Source of the DNA: Coriobacteriaceae bacterium AM100-PB1-1D-6A
Lineage (GTDB): Bacteria; Actinomycetota; Coriobacteriia; Coriobacteriales; Coriobacteriaceae
Assembly: GCA_027660625.1 (NCBI GenBank)
Contig: JAQDNC010000001.1
Span: 62,001 to 126,000, forward strand
Direction: 5' to 3'
DNA length: 64,000 bases
Part shown: piece by piece, positions 1 to 7,591 of the stretch
Numbering within the stretch: the stretch's first letter is position 1
How the letters are laid out: each line of letters starts with the position of its first letter
The notes under the pieces: model-generated
Told to the model about the DNA's origin: nothing
Databases searched by the model: none
The model's input: the letters and a program-made list of their open reading frames with translations, nothing else
Program-made: the position numbers and the translations under genes

Positions 1-2
1 AG

Positions 3-533
3 GTTGGCAACTTCCCCTATGCCGATGTCGCCGATATTCTCGACCGCGCGGGCGACAGTCCGGCGCTCGTCATCGTGCTCGACCATGTGACCGATGACGG
101 TAACTTTGGCGCCATCGTGCGCTCTGCCGAGGTCGTGGGCGCCGCGGGCGTCATCATCGCCAACAAGCGTGCCGCCGGCGTGACCGTGGGCAGCTACAAG
201 ACTTCAGCCGGCGCCGTCATGCATCTGCCTATCGCGCAGGTGCCCAACATCGCCCGTGCGCTCGACGATCTTAAGGCCGCTGGCTTTTGGGTGGGCGGCG
301 CTTCCGAGCACGCCGAGGGCAGCTGCTGGGATGCTCCCTTCGAGGGCCGCGTGGCGCTCGTCATGGGCTCCGAGGGTGATGGCATCTCGCGTCTGGTGCT
401 CGAGAAATGCGACTTTTTAACCAAGCTTCCCCAGCGCGGCATGACCGAGAGCCTCAACGTTGCCCAGGCGACCACGGCGCTGTGCTTTGAGTGGCTGCGT
501 CGCAACGCCGGCGAGCTCATGGGGGAGGAGTAG
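3..533 (+). CDS. SpoU-family 23S rRNA/tRNA 2'-O-methyltransferase, 5'-truncated by window edge
   Basis: The reading frame is open from the first bases of the window, so the N-terminus (substrate-binding part) lies outside. What is present is the SpoU/TrmH catalytic domain: the N-G-AIVRSA motif (DDGNFGAIVRSAEVVGAAG region), the central LVMGSEGDGIS motif and the C-terminal motif with SLNVAQATT, the three conserved SpoU motifs that make the knotted SAM site. Proteins of this kind methylate a ribose 2'-OH in 23S rRNA (RlmB) or tRNA. The YacP-like gene starts 3 bp after its stop, and the RlmB-YacP pairing is common in Gram-positive bacteria, which favours RlmB. The exact substrate is inferred, not seen. 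Confidence 0.9.
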   Translation, partial: VGNFPYADVADILDRAGDSPALVIVLDHVTDDGNFGAIVRSAEVVGAAGVIIANKRAAGVTVGSYKTSAGAVMHLPIAQVPNIARALDDLKAAGFWVGGASEHAEGSCWDAPFEGRVALVMGSEGDGISRLVLEKCDFLTKLPQRGMTESLNVAQATTALCFEWLRRNAGELMGEE

Positions 534-536
534 CGC

Positions 537-1214
537 ATGTCCAAGAAGAACCGCGCCAAGTCCAAGGCCAAGCGCTTTGGCGAGGGCTCGGCCAAGCCGA
601 TTGTTTCGGCCGCGACCTATGGCGTGGGCGGCAATGCGTTTGCGCAGGCCATCGCCGATCCGGTCTCGACGGTGCACTCCAACAAGCCCGAGCTGCTTGT
701 GGTTGACGGTTACAACGTGATCCACTGCACGCCGCGCTACGAAAAGCTCGTGTACGACCATTCCGACGATCCATATTCCAGCGACGTTCACGATATGGCG
801 CGCACCGCCCTCATCAACGACGTCGCCGCCTTTGCCCAGGGCCGCTACGAGGCCGTGATCGTGTTCGACGGTGCGGGCAATATCTCCAGCGAGCGCCCCA
901 ACCTGCCGGCCCGTGGCGTGCGCATCGAGTTTTCGCCGACGGGTGTCTCTGCCGATACCGTGGTGCAGAAGCTCTGCATTGAGGCGCGCGAGGAAGGTCG
1001 CGCGTGCTCCGTGGTGTCGAGCGACGGCACGATCCAGGCCGTCGTCATGGGCAAGGGAGTCACGCGCATCTCGAGCCGCATGCTGGTGGACGAGATCAAG
1101 CAGATCGATAACGACGTTCACGAGGCAGAGGAAGCTCCGCAGATCAAGATGACCCTGGGCAGCCGCCTGAGCCCCGATGCCCTGGCAAAGCTCAAGGCCC
1201 TCCGCGGGAGGTAG
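537..1214 (+). CDS. NYN-domain (YacP-like) ribonuclease
   Basis: A 225-residue protein with a Lys/Arg-rich N-terminal tail (about residues 1-20) followed by a NYN/PIN-like nuclease domain. Visible acidic motifs are VVDGYNVIH (near residue 59), VFDGAG (near 107) and SSDGTIQ (near 160), which fit the metal-binding aspartates of the NYN fold. YacP of Bacillus (Rae1) is a ribosome-associated endoribonuclease; the same role is inferred. It starts 3 bp after the methyltransferase gene and is very likely co-transcribed. ATG at 537 is the only reasonable start. The C-terminal tail after residue 195 is low-complexity and charged. Confidence 0.85.
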   Translation: MSKKNRAKSKAKRFGEGSAKPIVSAATYGVGGNAFAQAIADPVSTVHSNKPELLVVDGYNVIHCTPRYEKLVYDHSDDPYSSDVHDMARTALINDVAAFAQGRYEAVIVFDGAGNISSERPNLPARGVRIEFSPTGVSADTVVQKLCIEAREEGRACSVVSSDGTIQAVVMGKGVTRISSRMLVDEIKQIDNDVHEAEEAPQIKMTLGSRLSPDALAKLKALRGR

Positions 1215-1241
1215 GGGAGCTGACGGTGCGACGCTGTCTCG

Positions 1242-2582
1242 CTAACTCCATTCAGCGATGTCGATCATTCTACGGAGGCGCCATGTAAGTGCCTCTTTTA
1301 GATATGGCAGCCTTGCCGTGAGCGCGTCGTTTCTGGACAGAATCTCGAGTGCCTCGTCAACGAAGCCTTCGAGTTTGTCGCCGTCAAACCAGCTCATATC
1401 CTCAACAAGCAGCATTTGTTTCGCGGGGCTTGAATGAAACTGCGCGCTGGTAAAACTGTGCTCTCCTGCCCGAAGCTCCTCAAGAGAAATGTTGCACCAG
1501 AGCGATGAGCCCGAATCGAAGATGGGGGCAGGTCTGCAGGTTAGCGTGTTGACGTTTCGTACAAGGCCAAAGTTACGCCAATGGCGGTCATAGTTGGCGA
1601 TGATGTCGTCGCATACAATCATGCGGTCAAGGGCATCCTTGACGCCTGTCACCCCGAGCTCTTCGCAGTTTGCTACATATCGCTCGTAGTCGGTTAGCCG
1701 GTCGTCCGCATTTGCGTGCTGGTTTACATAGAACGCAGGGACATATTCTTCTTCGTCAGTTAAGAAGACATCGCATGTGCTCAGGGCAGAAGTACCTGCG
1801 CCTTCGAGCGAATAGGGTACATAATCGCAAGCGTTTAGGATGCGACGGTGAAGTGCAGTCGCCACCAGCTCGTTATAAGGTTCCTGGTTTAGATGTGCAC
1901 CTGCTTTGTGGAGGATTCGACGGTCACCCTCGCACGTCCAATACTTTTGAAGATTGCCGTCCGAGGTGTTGTCGGGCTTTGCAGCAGCTGCCTTACCCTC
2001 TGGGGCGAAGGGCGCGATGGACAGAGAGACGTCGTCAAAAGCATTATTGAAGAAGTTAATATCTTTCCACGCGAGACCGGAGCCTTGGGGTCTAATCCAA
2101 TACTGGTCGGATAAGGAGAGGCCAAGATTTCGCTGTACGAGTTCATCGGGAACATCAACTGCGGCTTCTGCAAGCAGGGAGGCTAGCCCAATGCGTGCGA
2201 GCGGGATACCGCGGCCGCGCCACCAGATGCGGAAGGAGTCGAGCGATACAGGTTTGCTGGGAGTAAAAACTCCAATAGGGGCGTGGGCACGATCGACGTC
2301 GGCGCCGATGTGGGTGAAGTCTTTCCGTGATCTGCTGTAGACCAGCTGGGCCACTTCGTGCGTGCGGTTCATGAGGGTAAATGCGATTTCGCTTTTCCCA
2401 TGCCCGCGACGAGGCCGTCCCCCTCTTTTGGTTGCGGAGCGGAGTCGCGTGTCTACGCTGTCTTTGTCGATAAGCCACACGCCAGAAGCCTTGCGGGCGG
2501 TCAGCGCGCCGTTCTTAATGAGCTCCTGCACCCTGCGCGGGGTGATGCCGAGCAGCTCGGCTGCTTCCTTTGTAGTTAACAT
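1242..2582 (-). CDS. HipA-like Ser/Thr kinase with fused N-terminal HTH
   Basis: A 446-residue protein. Residues 1-60 form an excisionase/MerR-type helix-turn-helix (TTKEAAELLGITPRRVQELI) joined to a HipA-like kinase body. The kinase signature is NYDRHWRNFG (catalytic Asp near residue 332, Asn five residues on) and the metal-binding FDSGSSLW near 355, both as in HipA/CtkA kinases. HipA toxins phosphorylate translation factors such as GltX and are normally held by a separate HipB repressor. No hipB gene is adjacent, so the fused HTH probably supplies DNA binding. The promoter region just upstream carries three copies of one 12-mer in palindromic arrangement, suggesting autoregulation. It lies outside the mobile element, between the NYN gene and tRNA-Thr. 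Toxin function is inferred. Confidence 0.8.
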   Translation of the reverse strand: MLTTKEAAELLGITPRRVQELIKNGALTARKASGVWLIDKDSVDTRLRSATKRGGRPRRGHGKSEIAFTLMNRTHEVAQLVYSRSRKDFTHIGADVDRAHAPIGVFTPSKPVSLDSFRIWWRGRGIPLARIGLASLLAEAAVDVPDELVQRNLGLSLSDQYWIRPQGSGLAWKDINFFNNAFDDVSLSIAPFAPEGKAAAAKPDNTSDGNLQKYWTCEGDRRILHKAGAHLNQEPYNELVATALHRRILNACDYVPYSLEGAGTSALSTCDVFLTDEEEYVPAFYVNQHANADDRLTDYERYVANCEELGVTGVKDALDRMIVCDDIIANYDRHWRNFGLVRNVNTLTCRPAPIFDSGSSLWCNISLEELRAGEHSFTSAQFHSSPAKQMLLVEDMSWFDGDKLEGFVDEALEILSRNDALTARLPYLKEALTWRLRRMIDIAEWS

Positions 2583-2601
2583 CGCGAAACCCTTCGCCAG
2601 A

Positions 2602-2658
2602 ACGAATAGTTTTTCTATTCCATTGTAATTAAAACTATTCGTTCTGACGAATAGTTTT
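2602..2658. promoter_or_regulatory. Palindromic operator cluster upstream of the HTH-HipA gene
   Basis: The 12-mer ACGAATAGTTTT occurs at 2602-2613 and 2647-2658, and its complement at 2631-2642, making a perfect 12-bp-arm palindrome (2631-2658, 4-bp centre TCTG). A second smaller dyad, GAATAG-ttttt-CTATTC, spans 2604-2620. The cluster starts 20 bp upstream of the HipA-like start codon and would cover its promoter. It is likely the binding site for the HTH fused to the kinase. Confidence 0.65.
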
Positions 2659-2742
2659 GAGATGTGATCGGTCGAAGGGTCTGTTGCGCCCCGTCCGTAA
2701 TTCCTTTATTCTTAACTGGCTTCGCGCGAAAGCGCCAAGCGT

Positions 2743-2817
2743 GCCAGTGTGGCGCAACGGTAGCGCAACTGATTTGTAATCAGTGGGTTGCAGGTTCGAT
2801 TCCTGTCACTGGCTCCA
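2743..2817 (+). tRNA. tRNA-Thr (anticodon TGT)
   Basis: A complete cloverleaf with acceptor GCCAGTG/CACTGGC, anticodon stem ACTGA/TCAGT, anticodon TGT at 2775-2777 and encoded CCA at 2815-2817. It is the integration target of the adjacent element: everything from the anticodon to the 3' end is supplied by the element's copy of the attachment site. Confidence 0.95.
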
Positions 2818-2820
2818 TGA
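2775..2820 (+). repeat. attL, left attachment-site repeat
   Basis: 46 bp identical to 18225-18270, starting at the first base of the tRNA-Thr anticodon and ending 3 bp after the CCA. Identity stops sharply on both sides. The repeat overlaps the functional tRNA gene, whose 3' part was restored on integration. Confidence 0.92.
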
Positions 2821-2825
2821 AAGAA

Positions 2826-2868
2826 AAAGCAGGTCAGAGTGTGTTTTTCTCTGGCCTGCTTTCTTTTT
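2826..2868 (+). terminator. Intrinsic terminator after tRNA-Thr
   Basis: Stem 2826-2839 / 2849-2862 (14 bp with one G-U pair) followed by a T-rich tract. It lies on the element side of attL, so the element brought its own terminator for the target tRNA. The chromosomal one is displaced to 18277-18318. Confidence 0.8.
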
Positions 2869-2878
2869 ATGACTGTCG

Positions 2879-2910
2879 TGTGCAATGGGCTGTGCAACGA
2901 TGTGTGCAAT
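2879..2910 (+). repeat. Left-end TGTGCAAT direct repeats, putative integrase arm sites
   Basis: TGTGCAAT/C occurs at 2879, 2891 and 2903, exactly 12 bp apart and in the same orientation. The same octamer occurs three times at the right end (18081, 18093, 18104). Paired short repeats just inside both att sites are typical of arm-type sites bound by the N-terminal domain of tyrosine integrases. Confidence 0.65.
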
Positions 2911-2964
2911 AAAACGGGTTTTGGATCCTATATCGTATTATCACAATTCATAGTTTCGCCATTA

Positions 2965-4155
2965 TTATTGGTCGTGCCCGTCCATTTTCCGGGCGATTTT
3001 ATCCATCTGATCGTTACTGATCCTTTTATCATTTTTGCGTCGAATACGCTGTTCGTGCGCTTTGCAGCAATAGCCATTTTTGTCACGAGCGTTGTTTCGC
3101 CCTTTGAAACGGTCTTCGTTCGCGTCTTCTTGCGTGACGTAGGCCCTCATTCTCTGCTGGCGGATTTTGTACGGTCGTCCGCATTCGCGGCAAGTGTTCC
3201 AGGAGAAATGGCTTTCAAGGGTTTCTAGTAGTTGTATCGCCCAAGCTCTTGTTAGGCTTCCGTAAATCGGGTTTTGGCCGTTTAAATTCCGGTTGACCAT
3301 TCGACGTAAAGTTTGCTCTTGAATGAAGGTATGGGGTTCTGGCTGAGGGTTAATAGCGAGGTCGATGAATGTTGCCAGGGCAACTTCTATTGTCTTGAAT
3401 TGATTGCTCACCCATATCTTGGTTCCTTCGTCCATTTCAAATGTTCCGGGTTTGGCTACTGCTAACTGGGGCTCAGACGCATCGACCATCTGGAGCGACA
3501 TACGTAGCTGCGAAAATCTGTTTTCAATAATCTCCTTGTTTTGGGAGATGCGTACTTGATGCAGAACATAGTCGTATGCACGGTCACCGTAAGCTGCTTT
3601 GCCTGTGAATAGAAGCGTAGCTAATTGCATGAATGCCATCGTTGTAACGAGATCGTCCAACAGTATGACCTGTTCCTTCTTGTATCTAATATCTTCGATT
3701 AAGTTTGCGACTTCTGTTCCCAGAGAGCGCCCCCTATCTTTGAAGTTATTAAACAAGGCGCACTCGGGGTTTAGGCTGATTTCAGAGCACCTTTCTGATG
3801 CATTCAATGCGTCGTACCAAATATCTAGACCATCTTGCTCCGGTTTATCGGAGAAGACGTCGTTTGAAGTGAAACGCTTTTCAACACGCTCTGATTGCCC
3901 CGCGTATGGGGTGACGGGAAGTCCGTACCGCTCGACGAATTGAATGATTTTCTTTGGATCCGTCAGATCTACGTCTAAAAGGGTCCCGGTGGAGAAGCCC
4001 GAGGGGATGCCGTAGGCCGTCGAATGGGGTTTACAGATAAGCGCGGGGCGTTCCATTCCAAAAATATCTAAATTTTTCTCTCGACATGAGGGCAACGTCC
4101 ACGGTTTGATTTCGGCTGCTATAGGTGCTGGTACTTCGATTGTGGGGTGACTCAT
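2965..4155 (-). CDS. Uncharacterised 396-residue protein with C-terminal Cys/Arg-rich motif
   Basis: I do not recognise this family. The last 90 residues carry CRECGRPYKIRQQRMR and, after a spacer of about 30 residues, NGYCCKAHEQRIRRKNDKR. This resembles a metal-binding or nucleic-acid-binding C-terminal module such as the CGNR-type zinc finger, but without its exact signature. The rest is mostly helical with no signal peptide or membrane segment. It is the first gene inside the left end of the element, divergent from a small HTH gene, and clearly lower in GC than the mobilization genes, so it is probably acquired cargo. Start ATG 4155 is preceded by GGAGAGAG. Confidence 0.7.
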   Translation of the reverse strand: MSHPTIEVPAPIAAEIKPWTLPSCREKNLDIFGMERPALICKPHSTAYGIPSGFSTGTLLDVDLTDPKKIIQFVERYGLPVTPYAGQSERVEKRFTSNDVFSDKPEQDGLDIWYDALNASERCSEISLNPECALFNNFKDRGRSLGTEVANLIEDIRYKKEQVILLDDLVTTMAFMQLATLLFTGKAAYGDRAYDYVLHQVRISQNKEIIENRFSQLRMSLQMVDASEPQLAVAKPGTFEMDEGTKIWVSNQFKTIEVALATFIDLAINPQPEPHTFIQEQTLRRMVNRNLNGQNPIYGSLTRAWAIQLLETLESHFSWNTCRECGRPYKIRQQRMRAYVTQEDANEDRFKGRNNARDKNGYCCKAHEQRIRRKNDKRISNDQMDKIARKMDGHDQ

Positions 4156-4202
4156 AGCTCTCTCCTTAGTGCTGTCAACCGAATTTTACGTTCCATTCAT
4201 AG

Positions 4203-4212
4203 CGTATATACG
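4203..4212. promoter_or_regulatory. Palindrome CGTATATACG in divergent promoter region
   Basis: A perfect 10-bp palindrome lies in the 117-bp gap between the divergent genes at 4155 and 4273. Its centre could also serve as a -10 element. It may be a site for the small HTH protein encoded next door. Confidence 0.35.
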
Positions 4213-4272
4213 AAAACATCCTATGTAAAGCGTAGTGTGGAATTGCATTCGAACTAAACGAAAGGAGTCTAA

Positions 4273-4521
4273 ATGAACGGTATGGATTCGCAGAAACGAG
4301 ACGCAATCGCGCGTAAAGCGTGGTGCCAGGCAATCGTCAAGCTGCCATCCGCATACGCCACCTCGCGAGATATCGCCAAGTTGCTGAATGTCTGTAAGAC
4401 CAAGGCTATTCAGATTCTTAAGGCGGCCGGCGGCGTGAAGATTGCCGGCGTCTGGCGCGTGGACAAGGCCGATTTGATCTTATACCTGGCCTCTATGGAA
4501 AAAAGCAACGATGTGCTCTAA
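4273..4521 (+). CDS. Small HTH DNA-binding protein
   Basis: An 82-residue protein with a helix-turn-helix over roughly residues 25-75 (YATSRDIAKLLNVCKTKAIQ, then GVWRVDKADLILYL). The layout is that of excisionase-like or DNA-binding 'HTH_17'-type proteins, where the recognition helix is followed by a short wing. RBS AAAGGAGT sits 7 bp before ATG 4273. It is divergent from the unknown Cys-rich gene and probably regulates the intervening promoter. It could also be an excisionase of the older, decayed element whose integrase pseudogene lies at 4.8-5.66 kb. Confidence 0.65.
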   Translation: MNGMDSQKRDAIARKAWCQAIVKLPSAYATSRDIAKLLNVCKTKAIQILKAAGGVKIAGVWRVDKADLILYLASMEKSNDVL

Positions 4522-4555
4522 GACAATCGCCGAGGCCTTGGCAGATGCGTTGCCC

Positions 4556-4624
4556 GTCGACGGTACGCGCGGTTGCGCTGCGCACGCCGTCGGCGCGTGC
4601 CGTGCAACCGAGCGTACCGTCGAC
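4556..4624. repeat. 69-bp long inverted repeat (hairpin)
   Basis: Arms 4556-4576 and 4604-4624 are complementary at 20 of 21 positions. The 27-base loop is itself GC-rich and able to fold. It lies just after the small HTH gene in a stretch (4522-4800) with no convincing gene; a short downstream reading frame ending EEYKRLVGKHDV suggests gene debris. Candidate roles are an oriT, a recombination site or a strong terminator. None can be chosen from sequence alone. Confidence 0.6.
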
Positions 4625-4799
4625 CGTGGCGACACTGCAACTAACTCAAGCGAGGAGGACCGGATGGACGTGACGAACAATATGAATGTTGATCCATCCT
4701 CGATATCAAGACGGTCATTAGTGCTGAGGAGTACAAGCGACTGGTGGGTAAACACGACGTTTAAGTTAGATATCTGAGATGGGATGCTTTGACGTTGCA

Positions 4800-5664
4800 C
4801 TGGTCGACCATTGCGTACCTTAATGTGGTATCTATTATTATGGCCAAGGAGCACCAGGACTTGTTCGATGGGCATGCCTTTGTCGATTGCCTTTGTGGCA
4901 AGCGTTCTTCTGAACTTATGAGAGTGGACCCTTCCTAAATCAAGCTCGCGCTCCAGTTTCTAAGCAACGCCTCGACGCCGCCAATTTACAGTCTCTCGTG
5001 CGGCGCCTTGCTCGACACGAAGAGGGCTTCCGGGCTGCCCATTCGGGTAGACAGGTAATTCTAAATATGGACTTTAGTCTTTGCATCAAAATAGACGATG
5101 CGGTTCTTATTGCCCTTGCCGTGTATGATGCACTCCCGATTGATGGTGTCGATGGAGTTCCTGTCCAACGAGACGATTTCGCCTACGCGCATGTCGGTAG
5201 AGCGCAACAGGTCGATCAGGGCAAGGTTTCAGGGCAACCCGCAGTTATCGCAAAGAATCTCGCGACTTTGTCGCCATACGTTTCCCTTATGAGTTGTGGA
5301 GCCTTGACTCTTTTAATGCGTTTGACCGGGCTTTTGATGATATGGTCTTCGTCTTCGAGCCATGAGTAGAAGCTTGAGATGATTCTTCGGACGTTATCAA
5401 CGGTGACGTGAGTGACGCCGGCTTTTTGCTGATAGTTGGAAAGATAGGACCTAATTTCTTCGGTTTCCAAGTCACAAGCTGGCGCATCGAACGATTCAAG
5501 CATTTTTTTGATGGTGGCTTCGTAGTAGAAGATGCTCCTATCCGAGCAGCCTTCGAGGCGTTTTGCAAACAGAAATAGATCTAGGAATGATTCGCTTTCA
5601 AACTCGCCGCCGCCTTCGGCTAGCTGGCTTTCATCGAAAGGGCAGTGCGATAAAACTATTTCGA
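4800..5664 (-). pseudogene. Decayed Xer-type tyrosine recombinase
   Basis: Reading leftward, the frame begins without a start codon at the repeat junction near 5664 and gives a SAM-like core-binding domain (...YYEATIKKMLESFDAP..., FYSWLEDEDHIIKSPVKRI). A frameshift near 5220 follows, then the catalytic domain (LRSTDMRVGEIVSLDRNSI, HGKGNKNRIVYFDAKTK). Stop codons near 5050 and 4985 and another frameshift precede HKFRRTLATKAIDKGMP and LLGHNN. The order of motifs is that of a complete integrase, but no copy of the catalytic Tyr is in frame. It is a relic of an earlier insertion inside the present element. Confidence 0.85.
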
Positions 5665-5930
5665 GCTGCCGGCGTCCGCCGTGAATCGGCCACGGCTCCG
5701 CGGCCGGGTGGCACCTCCGCTACGCCGCGTCAAGGGGGCCCATGAGACCCCGCACAAACCTCCGCTCCGCTCCGGTTGGTGGAGGCCGTCATGGACCTCC
5801 CTTGACCCGTCTTCGCTCCGGTGCGGCTTTGCAGGGAGCAAAGCCGACGACGACGCGCGGCGTCGCCATTCGGCTTTGCCCGCAGGGGCGAGATACTAAG
5901 GGCCATGTGCCCGGAACGGAGGAAGACATG
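5665..5930 (+). repeat. 266-bp direct repeat, copy 1
   Basis: This aligns without gaps to 10038-10303, with 13 mismatches by hand count (about 95% identity). It ends exactly at the ATG that would start the DUF2958 reading frame, including the RBS GGAGGAAG. It contains the small hairpin CGGCTTTGC-aggga-GCAAAGCCG. In this copy the downstream gene is destroyed. Confidence 0.9.
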
Positions 5931-6039
5931 TGAGAACAGATGATGAGGGAGATTGCGGAGGGGCTGCCGTCCGCATAGGGTTCGGCGACGTGGAGAGCAT
6001 CGACTGCGAGGGCGGCCGGGCCATGTATATCACCGGAGG
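5928..6039 (+). pseudogene. Remnant of the DUF2958 plus downstream-gene module
   Basis: After ATG 5928 the sequence still matches the first codons of the gene at 10301 (M-stop-EQMMREIAEGLP against MQQLMTEEIAKTVP), with TGA as the second codon. It then jumps to the last codons of the second gene of the intact module: IGFGDVESIDCEGGRAMYI against VGFGDAETIDCETGRTVYV. About 800 bp has therefore been lost by internal deletion. Confidence 0.8.
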
Positions 6040-6129
6040 GTGTGGGCTTCACCAAAAGAGTGTGGGCGTATCAATGGCACGTACGCACCGGTTTTTTTGG
6101 GACGCCTCGCATCATCCTCGCACCCTTGC

Positions 6130-6157
6130 GTTCCAAGGGGCTGCTGCCCCTTGGAAC
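6130..6157. terminator. Perfect 12-bp hairpin downstream of the module remnant
   Basis: GTTCCAAGGGGC-tgct-GCCCCTTGGAAC, without a T-run on either side. It sits between the remnant and the convergent gene ending at 6266. A comparable hairpin follows the intact module at 11266-11298, so it may be that module's terminator. Confidence 0.5.
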
Positions 6158-6265
6158 CTTGCCTGAGACGGCTCGGGGGCGACGGGTTTTGAGATTTATG
6201 CGCTTGCCGCCGCTGGATTTCAGTCTGGCATATAAGCGCTCTGACTCGGAATTCGGTGGCGGACG

Positions 6266-7552
6266 CTACTTCGTGGCACCGCAGGAAGAGCACTTGTACC
6301 CGGTGGTCACGGTCTCGTCCCATGCCTTGCTCACCAGCACTTGCTCGTCCCATGCTGCTTCGTCGGTCACAGTTTCAGAATACCCTTGCTTTACAGTCAC
6401 ATAGATAGAGTGATAGCTTCCGCAATTACCACCATTCATAAGAGAGTTGTTAATATGTCCCCATGGGTCTGACGTAATATCCGCACCGCACTGGTTGCAG
6501 ATATAGTGTTCCTCCGTTACCGGGTCATGCCATGCCTGATGCGTCACCGCGTCATGGTGGACGGTCTTGTACTGAGCGTCGTGATGGACGGTCTTTGTCT
6601 GGGCTACCCAGTTGTGCTGATGCGCCGGGGTGTCATCCTTTTTCGATGAGCTGCCTGAATTGGTGTTCGAGCCAGAGTTGCTGCTGTTGCCGCCATTCGG
6701 CTTGCTATCGGTCTTCCCATCGTCCCCCTTGCCGCCGGTGGTCTCCGGTGTCTTCGCATCGGACTTTTCCTCCTTGGCGGTCTCCTCGGCCTTCCCGGTC
6801 TCCTTCTCGACGGCATCGGTATCGGCGTTCGGATTGCTGCCGATATTGGTCTGGAAGATGTTGACCACCCTCACGCCGCGCTCTCCGGTCAGGGTAGAAT
6901 CGCCCTTCTTCACGGCTTCCGCGACATCCTTGGCGATGGCCGTCAGGTCATCTTTCGTCACCTTGTCCGCATCCACCTTCTCAAGCGCGATGACGGTACC
7001 GCCCGCCTTCCCATCGGTCTTCACGGCAGCGATCTCACCGGACGCGGCCTTGTAGGTGGAGCCGTCGGCGTTCACCGGCGGGATGAGCGAGACATTGTAG
7101 GTACCGGTCTCGCCGACCGTTACGCTTACCTTCTCGTTGGCGGCGAAGGCGGTGTAGAAGTCCACCTCGCCGTCCGCGCCCTCGATATGCGCGATGACGG
7201 GCGTGGATGTGTCGGCATCCCATCCCTCGGCCTTCACCTCAAGGGAGAGTGCCATGTCCTGCTTCTCATCGCCTGCCTTCTGGGACACCGCAGGAGTGTT
7301 CGACCCTACTCCCCATCCGGCATGTGCAAGCGCATAGCCGCCGCCACCGATGAGGAGCGTGGCGCAGACAAGCCCCGCACCAGCCGCGCAGACCTGCTTG
7401 CGGGAGAACTCGCGTCCGAAGAGCATAAGCGGTTTCTTGGCGTTCTCTTCTTCTGTCGAATCCACAACCTTCGGGATTTCGGCGGTCTTGTCCGCCGGGG
7501 CACCCTCAGTCTCGATGTTGTTGTCGTTAAACATATTGCTGTCATTCTTCAT
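6266..7552 (-). CDS. Membrane-anchored protein with C-terminal Cys pairs, paralogue A
   Basis: A 428-residue protein. A cytoplasmic tail (1-55) ends in FGREFSRKQ, followed by a single membrane segment (about 57-80, Ala/Gly/Leu-rich). The extracellular part consists of an Ig-like/beta region, a low-complexity Ser/Asn/Gly/Lys linker (about 265-325) and a His- and Trp-rich C-terminus. The end carries CNQCGADI and, about 75 residues on, a terminal CSSCGATK, which looks like a Zn-ribbon-type pair of Cys knuckles, plus repeats such as VHHDA and AAWDE. It is paralogous to the gene immediately upstream (7592-8773) over the N-terminal two thirds, with different C-terminal repeats. No good RBS precedes ATG 7552; an internal ATG matching the paralogue's start is an alternative. 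Role unknown; a surface adhesin or transfer-related role is possible. Confidence 0.75.
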   Translation of the reverse strand: MKNDSNMFNDNNIETEGAPADKTAEIPKVVDSTEEENAKKPLMLFGREFSRKQVCAAGAGLVCATLLIGGGGYALAHAGWGVGSNTPAVSQKAGDEKQDMALSLEVKAEGWDADTSTPVIAHIEGADGEVDFYTAFAANEKVSVTVGETGTYNVSLIPPVNADGSTYKAASGEIAAVKTDGKAGGTVIALEKVDADKVTKDDLTAIAKDVAEAVKKGDSTLTGERGVRVVNIFQTNIGSNPNADTDAVEKETGKAEETAKEEKSDAKTPETTGGKGDDGKTDSKPNGGNSSNSGSNTNSGSSSKKDDTPAHQHNWVAQTKTVHHDAQYKTVHHDAVTHQAWHDPVTEEHYICNQCGADITSDPWGHINNSLMNGGNCGSYHSIYVTVKQGYSETVTDEAAWDEQVLVSKAWDETVTTGYKCSSCGATK

Positions 7553-7591
7553 TGCAGTAATCGTGATGTATATCTGTAAGCATGAACCAGC

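Noticed and set aside
2664..2912. 82-residue frame across tRNA-Thr
   Set aside because: It runs through the tRNA gene and attL.
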